A stretch of 64,000 nt of DNA from contig NC_003280.10 of assembly GCF_000002985.6 (NCBI RefSeq), positions 15,062,501 to 15,126,500 of the forward strand. Reading direction: 5' to 3'. A model generated the notes under the pieces. The model was not told where the DNA came from and searched no databases. It saw only the letters and a list, made by a program, of their open reading frames with translations. Below, one piece after another: positions 33,601 through 45,600 of this stretch (positions are counted from its first letter, which is position 1; the number at the start of each line of letters is the position of its first letter). The stretch comes from Caenorhabditis elegans (lineage: Eukaryota; Nematoda; Chromadorea; Rhabditida; Rhabditidae). The position numbers and the translations under genes are program-made.

Positions 33601-36600
33601 GCAATTTGCCAACCTGCCCGAAATTTTCAATTCCGGCAATTTGCCAACTTGCCGGGAATTTTCAATTCCGGCAATTTTCCAACTTGCCCGAAATTTTCAA
33701 CTCCGGCAATTTTCCAACTTGCCCGAAATTTTCAATTCCGGCAATTTGCCAACCTGCCGGAAATTTTCAATCCCGGCAATTTGCCAACTTGCCCGAAATT
33801 TTCAATTCCGGCAATTTGCCAACTTGCCGGGAATTTTCAATTCCGGCAATTTTCCAACTTGCCCGAAATTTTCAACTCCGGCAATTTTCCAACTTGCCCG
33901 AAATTTTCAATTCCGGCAATTTGCCAACCTGCCCGAAATTTTCAATTCCGGCAATTTGCCAACCTGCCCGAAATTTTCAATTCCGGCAATTTGCCAACTT
34001 GCCGGAAATTTTCGATTCCGGCAATTTTCCAACTTGCCGGGAATTTTCAATTCCGGCAATTTGCCAACTTGCCCGAAATTTTCAATTCCGGCAATTTGCC
34101 AACCTGCCCGAAATTTTCAATTCCGGCAATTTGCCAACTTGCCGGGAATTTTCAATTCCGGCAATTTTCCAACTTGCCCGAAATTTTCAACTCCGGCAAT
34201 TTTCCAACTTGCCCGAAATTTTCAATTCCGGCAATTTGCCAACCTGCCGGAAATTTTCAATCCCGGCAATTTGCCAACTTGCCCGAAATTTTCAATTCCG
34301 GCAATTTGCCAACTTGCCCGAAATTTTCAATTCCGGCAATTTGCCAACTTGCCGGGAATTTTCAATTCCGGCAATTTTCCAACTTGCCCGAAATTTTCAA
34401 TTCCGGCAATTTGCCAACCTGCCGGAAATTTTCAATCCCGGCAATTTGCCAACCTGCCCGAAATTTTCAATTCCGGCAATTTGCCAACCTGCCGGAAATT
34501 TTCAATTCCGGCAATTTGCCAACTTGCCGATTTGCCGAAAAATAAATTACCAAACTTTTAAAAATTTATTTTAAAAACGGCAATTTGCCGACTTTGCCGT
34601 TTGCCCAAAAGTTGCGGCAAATTTGAAAAATCTTTTGTCGGTTTGCCGAATTCGCTGAAAATTTAAAAGTTGACTTCACAAAATTTTAGCTGAAATGTAA
34701 ATAATTATCACCTTTTGGCTGTAAATTTTTCAAAAAAAAATTTACAAAAAAGTAAATTTCCACATTTTTTAAAGATAAGAAATTTAAAAATTCCAAATTT
34801 TTTTGCAGCTCAAGGCACGACGGATGGCCGATTCTTCTGTGGAATATCCGCTCTAACCGTCTACTATTACCATCATTTTTCCAATTTCGTCGATACTTCA
34901 CTTATTCGAAAAGTCGTGCAAGCTTCGAAAAAAGTCCCGTATTACCGAATGCTCGGCGAAGAGCTCTTCGTTCCAATGGAATTTCTGAGGCGCGAGATCT
35001 CGAATAAGAACATTTTCGACTCGAAAACTGAGATTTTCGCGAAGAAGCTCGTGCAAGAAGCTTCGTCAATTTCCAAGGATCGAGCTGATGAGATGCTCAA
35101 GGAAGTTAAGGAATATTGTGAGCACGCGAGCACTTGGATGCTCGAATTTCAGCAGAAAAAGAGAGATCAGACGGAAGCGATTACGAAGCTGCCACAATGG
35201 GGATTGGATGTTTCTGAGCTCTTTTTAAAGGTGCTTTAGTTGGGGGAAAAGCTTGAAAATGGGTTAATTTGAGCAGAAATGAAGCCTTTTTTTTTCAAAA
35301 ATCTTTTACCTCTTTTTGAAAGTCTAAAAATTGAAAAAAAAACTTGAAAAATGTTAGAAAATTCACAAGAAAAAAATTTCAAAATAAAACTCAAAATAAC
35401 ATAAAACTCAAAATAAAATAAAATAAAACTCAAAATAAAACTCAAAATAACATAAAACTCAAAATAAAACAATTTACAAAAAAAATCATTTTTAATTCCA
35501 AAATTCTCGAAAAAATTTTTTTTTTCGAGATTATCAACAAAAAAATGAATATTTCGGAAAAAAATCTGAAATATCAGATAAAAATAAATATATATTAAAT
35601 AATAAATAAAGCTCGAAAATGGCCTAATTTGAGCAAAATTGCAGAAATTTGTCCATTTCAAATTTATGATTATTAGACATGAAAAAAAAAATTTAATTAT
35701 TAAAATTCATGAAAATCCTAAAATTCAGCTCGAAAACAGATGTAAAAATTGAAAATTGTTAAAAAATTCAAAAAGAGGATTAATTTTCAATTAATTCAAT
35801 GTTTTTTAAATGTAAAACACATTTAAAAATTAAAATTTATATTGAGTTTTTAAGATAAATTTCGATTTTCAGTGACCAAAATTTTTTTTCAAAAAAATAT
35901 TGATTAATTTTTGAAGAAGGCCCTCAAAAAATATAGGCTACGAATTTTTAAAAGAATCCTATATTTCCAAAAAGTCGCAATTTTTTAGAATTTCCCGAAA
36001 TTTCGCTTTTTAAAAAATTAAAAAATTAAAAAAAAACACACAGCATTTCCTGAAAATATCGATTTTCAGAGCCCAAAATCTTTTTTTTTTAACTTGAAAA
36101 ATGTAGAAATTTCACAAGAAAAAAAATTTCAAAATAAAATAGAAATTTACAAATTTACAAAATAAAATCATTTTTAATTCCAAAATTCTCAAAAAAAAAG
36201 TATTTTTCGAAATTAACAACAAAAAATGAATATTCCGGAAAAAAAAATCTGAAATTTGACTTTTAGAAAATACAACTTTTTGAAAAAATCACATTTACGA
36301 AAAAAACCGAAATTTAATTTTTAAAAATTCAGAAATGTACAAAAAAAAACATTATTTTTCAAAATTAGCAACAAAATAATCGAAATTGAAAATTGTTAGA
36401 AAATTCAAAATGAGGAATAATTTTCATATTAAAAAAAAATCAAATTTCGCTTTAAAAACATTTTCATCAATATTTATATTGAAAATTTCAAGAAAAATTT
36501 CGATTTTCAGTGCCCAAACTTTATTTTCTTAGGAAAATTGATTAATTTTTGAAAAAGACCCCCAAAAAATTAGCCAACCTATTTTTCCAGAAAGTCGCAA

Positions 36601-39600
36601 TTTTACAGAATTTCCCGAAATTTCGCTTTTTAAAAAATTTAAAAAATTATAAAAAAAACACACACAGCATTTCTTGAAAATATCGATTTTTAGAGCCCAA
36701 AATCATTTTTTAAAAATACATTTCTTCAGGATTTCGAGAAATGGAATTAATTTGCAATTAATAGTGAAAAAAATTTTAAAATTTAAAATTTAAAATTTCT
36801 TTTGAATATAAAAAATTGTCAGTAAAAAAATCGAAAAAATTATACCAAAAAACACTCATTTTAGAATTTTTTTTCGGATTTTTGCACCATAAAACATTTT
36901 TTTCAACGTTTTAAATAATTGACAATTATTTTTTAATAATAAAAAAAATTGCATCAAATTTCGAAAAAAAAAGCAAATTTTCAATTTTCAGCCAAAAATT
37001 TCTTGATTTTTCATGTATTTACCCCGAAAAATAACAAAATTCCAATTTTTGCAGTGCATCCGAATTCTGGAAACAATCACCCGTGACCTATACCTTCTAA
37101 TTCGTTCAAAACGCGGCGAAGATCATTTCAACCGCATCGAAATCGATCGGAACAGTGCCTACGCAATTCTCCGAGCTATTGAAACTGTCAAACGGCTGGA
37201 GCTCTTTGTGCTCGACAATTGGAGCACAATTGAAGAGGGCTCTTTTCTGGCGAGACAGCAATGGCGGAAACATATGCTCCGAATTCTCAGTGAGGCCAGG
37301 AAGTCGTATGTGAGCTCGAAGAGCAAGAATATCTCGGTTATTGAGGCGGCGACGAAACGCAGTTTTTATCATATTGCTGAAGCTCAATGTATTAATGAAA
37401 GTGAGGAATTGGGATTATGGAAAACGAAAAAATTGAGCATTTTAGCCCGAAAAATTAGCATTTAAGCCCAAAAAAATGAGCATTTTAGTACAAAAATTCT
37501 GAAAAAAAAGAATTCTAGCCCAAAAAAATTAGCATTTAAGCCCAAAAAGAATGAGCATTTTAGTACAAAAATTCTGAAAAAAAAGAATTCTAGCCCAAAA
37601 AAATTCTGAAAAAAGTGAGCATTTTAGCCCGAAATATTCCAAAAAATTGGTGATTTTAGTCCAAAAAAATTCCGAAAAAAAAGAATTTTAACCCAAAAAA
37701 AATTAGCATTTAAGCCCAAAAAGAATGAGCATTTTAGTACAAAAATTCTGAAAAAAAAGAATTTTAGCCCAAAAAAAATTAGCATTTAAGTCCAAAAAGA
37801 ATGAGCATTTTAGTACAAAAAATTCGGAAAAAAAAAGAATTTTAGCCCAAAAAAAATGAGAATTTTATTCGAAAAATATGAGCATTTTAGTACAAAAATT
37901 CTGAAAAAAAGAGCATTTTTAGCCCACAAAATGAGAATTTTATTCCAAAAATATGAGCATTTTAGTAAAAAAAATTCCGAAAAAAAAGAATTTTAGCCCA
38001 AAAAAATTCTGAAAAAAGTGAGCATTTTAGCCCGAAATATTCCAAAAAATTGGTGATTTTAGTTCAAAAAATTCTGAAAAAAATAGCATTTCGACCCGAA
38101 AAATTCTGGAAAAAAAGAAAATTTTATCCCAAAGAATACTGAAAAAGAAGAGCATTTTAGCTATGAAAATTCTGAAAAAAAAGAGCATATTAGCCCTAAA
38201 AAAGGAGCATTTTTGCCCAAAATATTCTGAAAAAATGAGAATTTTAGCTTGAAAAATTCCGAAAAATTGGTAATTTTAGTCCAACAAATACTGAAAAAAA
38301 GAGCAATTTAGGTCAGAAAATCCTGAAAAAAAGAACATTTCAGCCCAAAAAGTGAGTAAAATATTGAGCATTTTAGCCCAAAAAATTCTGAAATATTGGT
38401 AATTTTAGACCAAAAAGTCCGAAAAATTAGCATTTTGCCCAAAAAATTCTGAAAAAAAAACAGAATTTTAGCCCAAAAATGCTGAGAAAAATGAACATTC
38501 TAGCCCAAAAATTCTTTTAAAAATAACCATTTTAGCCCAAAAAATTCAGAAAAAAATAGAATTTTAGCCAAAAAATGAGCATTTTGGCCCAAATTTCCCG
38601 AATTTGTCGAAAATCTTATAAAAAATCCCTCTACAAACTTCCGGCAAAATGATATCCGGCAAATCGGCAAGTTGCCGAAAAAAAGGCTAAATCAAACTTT
38701 ATCGATTTTTTTCCAAAAAAAAAAAAAACTCTAATTTTTTCAGTGATCCCATCGAGAAATGTGGTGCTCGGTTTGGCGTATGAAATCGGACGGCTTGAGG
38801 TAGAATCTGGCTCATCAGAAAAAATTTTGAGAAAAAAAAATACATTTTCAGACACATATTTCGAGCCCAAATCGGAAACAAGTACAAGATTTGATGAATC
38901 GATTGGAGACATTCAATTCGCCACGTCAACTTTTGCAAAAGTACGGAAATTCAGTTTTCGAGGAATTTTTCCGAGAAAAATGCGGAAAATTCGTTAGAAA
39001 TTGAAAAAAAACTCTCGATTTTCGTTGAAATTTAAAAAAAACGACTAAAATACGAGAAAAATGCTGATTTATTAGAAAAAATTAAATATTTTTCTCGAAA
39101 AGATTTAAGAAAAACGACATTTTTTTTGTATTTGAAAAAGTCGAAAAATTTGGATTAAAAATTGCTTTTTTTTTGGTTTTTGTTGAAATTCCCAGAAAAA
39201 CTGAAAATTTCATTTTTTTTTTCCGAAAAATTTCTTGAAATTCCAAATGAAATTTCCAAGAAAAAACCCAAAACGGCCTGGAAATTCTATATGAAACTCA
39301 ATTTTTCTTAGAAAATAGCCTAAAATTCCGAAAATCTTACAAAATCCCAGTTTACAATGCCAATTTTCAAAAAAAAAATCAGAAAAGCCGTAATTTTTTT
39401 TTTAAAGTTTTAAAGTCAAAACTTGCCCCAGAAAAATTACATTTTGCTCAATTTTAGAGGAAAAAAATGTTTTTTTTTCCAATATCCCAAAATTAAAATA
39501 ATTTTAATAATTTTCCTGCAGAGCCGCATTCACAGGACTCTTGCTCAGTCATAGTTGGCTCCCGCACATGTATTTCGACGCGTTGACCTACAGAAAACCC

Positions 39601-42600
39601 GATGTTGAGAGTATTGAGGTTGGTTTTTTTTTTTTAAATTAAATAAAAATTAAAGAAAAATCGGAAATCTCGTGGTTTAAAAAAAAATAACACAGTTTAA
39701 AAAATATGCAAATAATAAAAAATTTTTAATTGCAAATTTTTTTTTAATTAACAAAAAAAAAATTTAAATCACACGTACAATAAGAAATTTAAAAAATTGC
39801 GAAAAATGTTTTAAAAAACAAAAAACTTTAAAAATTAACAAAAAAGCAATTAAAATATAGTTACAATAAAAAATTAATGAAAAAAACTGTGTAAAAAAAT
39901 TGTTTCAAATATTAAAAAGTCTTAAAAAGTCTGAAAACCTTGAAGATTCCCAAATTTTGATTAATAATTCCAATTAAAAAAATCTAAATTTTCCAAACTT
40001 TTGCAGGGCTTCACAAGTGCTCTCGGTGGATTTATGGAAGGCGCCAAAATCACGGGACAATCGATGCAAATACTCACGAAATTAAAGGAGACTATCATGA
40101 ATGTAATGTGCTATATTATATACGGAAACACTAAACTCTTAGAATGCGTATTAAACAACATAGTTGACGCGCAAAATATCTCGTAGCGAAAACTACAGTA
40201 ACTCTTTAAATGAGTACTGTAGCGCTTGTGTCGATTTACGGAAGCCGTTTATTAATCGATAAAATATTAAAAGAAATCACAAAAATGACAAAACAGTATG
40301 AAAAAAAAACAAACCAAAATTGAATATCGCTGTCACAATTTTTTTTTGAAATTCGTTCAGAAAATTGCGTGTCGATTTACTAGGTAGATCGATTTTTTTT
40401 CGTTCGAATTGTGATAGCGATATTCAAGTTTCTTTTGTTTTTTCGTACATATATGTTGCTATATGTTGCGCAATACGCATTCTCAGAATTTTGTGCTCCC
40501 GTAATATGTAATTCTTGCATGGAAATTGGGATTTTTGAAACAACAATTAATTTCATCTAGTGAAAAAAAAAAAAATTTTAACAAAATTATAATTTTTTTG
40601 CAGACTCTGATCGTAAAAATGGGCGCTCAAATCGATTTGGACCTCCGAATTCAGGCGAACACACATCTTGCGGTAGGAAAAACGTAAGCATCATTATTCT
40701 GAATCTAGAAATTTAAATACTTGCTCTCTTTTCAGTGAACAAGACGGTGCGCCGGACGAGGAAATGGAATACTTTGGATATTTGATAAAAACTGTGCAGA
40801 AATTCCAGGTGGCTACTACAGTGGTTCCGATTGCAGGTAAAAATATTGATTTTCAGAAAAATAAATTCGACCGAAAATTTTTTGATGAAAAATGTCGTTC
40901 AAATACAAATAATTAAAATTATAAATTCGCTATAAATTCGTAGAAATTGTTTGCCGGAAATGTTCATTTTGGGCAACTGCCGATTTTCCGGCAATCGGCA
41001 AATTGCTGATTTGCAGAATATTTTTATTTTTGGCAAATTGCCGATTTGCCGGAGAATGTTTAATTCCGGCTATTTGCCGGTTTGCTGATTTGCCGGAAAT
41101 TTTCAATTCCGGCAATTTCCCGGTTTGACCGAAATCTTCAATTTCGGCAAATTGCCGGTTTGTCGGAAATTTCAATTTCGGTAATTTGTCGAGTTGCCGG
41201 AATTTTTCATTTTTGGCAATTGTCGTTTTCCGGCAAGTTCGGCAAATCGGCAAATTGCCGGCTTGCCGATTTGCCGTAAATTTTAATTTTCGGCAAATCG
41301 AAAAATGGAAAATCGGAAGAAATGCGGAAATTTTTCAGGAAAAAACGAAAAAACTATAGATTTATTAAAAAAAAAAAAACGGCAATTTTGATTAGAAAAT
41401 GAAAATTTTTGTTTTAATTTTGCGATTCTCTACTCTAAAAAACAATCGAAATTCGCTACTAATTTTCTGTCTATAATCATATATTTTTCTGCAGAAAGCC
41501 TCCGAAGCTGGCTCGAAGAGCACTGGTACTCTCTGGAAATCCTTGCACCGAACAACGCGAAGGTCTACACCCGTATGCAACAGATTGCAAAACGGAAGTA
41601 TGGCCTCGTGCTTCTGGATCCGGATCTTCCACAATCGGATATCGATGAGACCGTCGCAATTATGGATCTTTTGCAGAATTTCACACATTTCGTGACAAAT
41701 TACTGCTATTTCAGTCAAGGATACCTATTTATTGAAAAAGCTTCTGATTCCAAGAAGCTTCATGTAATCCGGCTTGAAGATTTCAAAACTGCTCTCCGAA
41801 AGCATGGAGTTGGCATTTTGCCAACAGCGATCAACGCGGCCTACCAGTTTATTCGCAATAAAATTCAGACATTTTTAAGCTTCTTGTCTGAAGAAACCGT
41901 ACGTTGTCAGGTGCTCAAATACCTTCACGAGATGGAAGCCAACAAATCATCACCGGATGGAAAGAAGAAGTCGCAGTATAAAGCGTCGTGGGCGGCAAAT
42001 GTGCTCAAAAATCTCGCCAGACACCAGATGGTGGGAGCTCAAGGAGCTCACGTGGGTGGTGGGAGCACAAATGGCGGCTCGGCGACGGCTTCGGCGGCGG
42101 CGGCGAATGAGATGCTCTATACGTATTTTGACAAATTTCGGTTGATTATCACGCAGGTAATCAGGAAAATGGACTAAAACTGAAAAGTCTATGCCTATTG
42201 GAGTTCGCTGAATTTTCAAGAAAACTGAAAAAAATCGGTAAATTGCCGGAATTGAGATTTCCGGAAAGTTGGCAAATTGCCGGAATTGAAAATTTCCGAT
42301 AATTCAGCAAACCAGCAATTGCCGATTTACCGAAATTTTACGAAAACGGCAATTGCCGGAATTGAAATTTCCGGTAATTCGGCAAATCAGCAATTTGCCG
42401 ATTTCCCGATTTTTCGGAAAAACGGCAATTGCCGAAAATGAAAAATTCCGGTAAATCAGCAATTCGCCGGAATTGAGATTTCCGGCAAAACGGCAAATTG
42501 CCGGAATTGAAAATTTCCGATAATTCAGCAAACCAGCAATTTGCCGATTTACCGAAATTTTAGGAAAACGGCAATTGCCGGAATTGAAATTTCTGGAAAA

Positions 42601-45600
42601 CTGGCAAATTGCCGGAATTGAACATTTCCCGCCAATCGCCGATTTTTCGGAAGAAACGGCATTTGCCGAATATGAAAAATTCCGGCAAAGCGGAACATTG
42701 CCGGAATTGAAATTTCCGGCAAAGCGGGCAATTGCCGGAATTGGAATTTCCGGCAAATTGGCAAATTGCCGGAATGGAAAATGTCCGATAATTCAGCAAA
42801 CCAGCAATTTGCCGATTTCCCGATTTTTCGGAAAAAACGACAATTGCCGGAATTGGAATTTCCGGCAAAATGCCATAATTGAAAATTTCCGGCCAATCGC
42901 CAATTTGCCGATTTTTCGGAAGAAACGGCAATTGCCGAATATGAAAAATTCCGGCAAATCGTCAAATTGCCAGAATGGAACATTTCCGGCAAACCGGCTA
43001 TGTATCTGTTAGATTTCAATAATATATTCACAGTAAAAAAATTAGTTTTTAGTTAAAAAATTTGGAAAAATCACAGAAAGCAGCAAAATTTAACCTTTTT
43101 TTCAAAAAAAAATCATCCATATATTTCGAAAAACTCGAAAAACCATTATTCGGTCCTTTCTAACTGAAAAAAATTAAAATTTGTAGATAATTTTTTTGCG
43201 AGTTTTTTTTGGCAATTGTGTGCCGATTGTTGGAAATTCACAAAACCGGCAAATTACCGAAATTGCCGGAAATAAAAAATCAAAAATTTTTGGAGAAGAG
43301 GTATGAAATTTTTTTCCCAGAAAAATCTACAAATCTACAAAAAAAATCAAAAAAAAAAAACACAAAAATCTCGATTTTTCTTCATTAAAGGGGGAGTAGA
43401 GTTTGTGGGGAAATATATGTTTCTGACTCTAATTTTGCCCCTGATGCCCAATATCGATGTGAAAAAATTCAAAAAAATTTCCCTGATTTTATATTAATTT
43501 TTAAAATCCGAAAATTCATTGGATGCCTATATGTGAGTTTTTAAACGCTGAATTTTCCCGCCAGAGACGCCCCGCCCACGAAACCGTGCCGCAAGTGTGG
43601 GTTTACGAGATGAATATTTTCCTTCCATTTTTATTTGATTTTATACCGATTTTCGTCGATTTTTCTCATTTTTTCGCTGTTTTATATTGAAATTTTTGTT
43701 CTTTCTCTTAAATTATGCCTTTCTATTGATGAAATACACAAAATTCCATGAGAAATTCCATTTTCAGCACAAATTCGACGGGAAACAAGGTGGAGGCAAC
43801 CGTGGACAATAAATCTATTACTTATTCGTGTGTAGTGCTTTTGTTTTTTAGACAAAACAAGTAAATTTATTATAAGACTGTTTATATTCAATAAACTTTA
43901 CAAAAAAAAACTACAAAAATCGAAGATTGTCCTCGGGAGCGCGACGAATCAACGTGTTCCGGATAACTGAAATGTTAAATGTTTGTATTAATGTGGAGAA
44001 CTTTCGTTATTGAGATTTGTAAAGAGACTATTAATAAGCACTAGGATTAAAATAGGAAGTTTAATTTAATTTATTACGATAGTAATATATTTGCCGAATA
44101 AATCGACATACTGATGATTTTTAGGATGTTTTAGGCTTAATTATTTAGCGATTCTTACTTTTCAATTGTTTTTCAAATAATATTTTCTATAAGAAGTACT
44201 CACTTTCCAAAAAATCGTCGTGTCTCCGCGATTTTCCTCGTTTCCCGTCGAATTTGTGCTGAAAATGGAATTTTTCATGGAATTTTGTGTATTTCATCAA
44301 TAGAAAGGCATAATTTAAGAGAAATAACAAAAATTTCAATATAAAACAGCGAAAAAATGAGAAAAATCGACGAAAATCGGTATAAAATCAAATAAAAATG
44401 GAAGGAAAATATTCATCTCGTAAACCCACACTTGCGGCACGGTTTCGTGGGCGGGGCGTCTCTGGCGGGAAAATTCAGCGTTTGAAAACTCACATATAGG
44501 CATCCAATGAATTTTCGGATTTTAAAAATTAATATAAAATCAGGGAAATTTTTTTGAATTTTTTCACATCGATATTCGGCATCAGGGGCAAAATTAGAGT
44601 CAGAAACATATATTTCCCCACAAACTCTACTCCCCCTTTAAAACTTGCAGATCGGCAACGCGATCTCCCTAGTCCGAATGTTGTGCCAAGCGGCCCGCGA
44701 GAACGGCCTAACCCGTCAGGATCTATTCCCCCAAGTGAAAAAATACATGGACGACCTGGAATCCAATACCCGATCACTGATCTTCACGAATCGCCCCGAC
44801 TGCCCAATTAACTCTACAAAAATGCACGCGGCGTATCGGCTCGGTTTGGTTAAAGAAATGTTCGAACGAGTCGCCGAGCATCGGAATTACACTAAAATGA
44901 TGTGTGTCGAATTTAAAAGTCTTTTGATGAGATCGAAACTTCCTGAGGATCGAGTTCAAGTATTGGACTACTTCCATGGAATTATTCCAGCACTTACCTT
45001 ATCTCATATTAATTATATGATGGCTCATGAGAATCGAGTGAAGAAAACGTATGCTCTGAAGCATAATAAGGATCTTGTCGTTACTGATGATGGTTTTGCG
45101 GCTGGTGTCGCGTTTTTGTTGCATATTTTTGATGGATGGGATTCGTTTTTCAAGTTGAACTGGTTTGATAGCTATGCTATGTGCGTTTTAAATTAATTTA
45201 ATTATTTTGAAAAAAAAAAAAAAAAAAAACGTCTAAAATTTTGGAAAAAAATTAAAAATTATTAAATCGTTTTCAACTGAAAATTTCAAAAAAGTTAAAA
45301 AATTTATAAGTCCAGTCAAATTGGCAAATTGCCGGAATTGAACAGTTCCGGCAAATTGGCAATATTTAAAAATTTGCCGGTTTTAAATTCCGGCAATTAA
45401 AGATTTCTGGAATTGAAAATTTCCGGCAAATTATCGGAAAATTGTCCGATTGGAAATTTCTGGCAAATCAGCGAAACGGCATTTGGCGAAAATGAAATTT
45501 ACCGGCAAATTTTTCGGGAAAAAACGGAAATTTCCGGCAAATCGGCAAAGTGCCGAAATTGAAACTTTTCGGTAAATCGCCAAAGTGCCGGAATTTATAA

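Noticed and set aside
32515..34574. Three overlapping forward open frames of about 672-676 codons
   Set aside because: They are the same 34-bp minisatellite read in all three frames and lie wholly between WASHC4 exons 6 and 7. No start context, domain or independent composition.
42304..43031. Frames of 120-160 codons on both strands near 42.5 kb
   Set aside because: TTGCCGG repeat text in WASHC4 intron 15.
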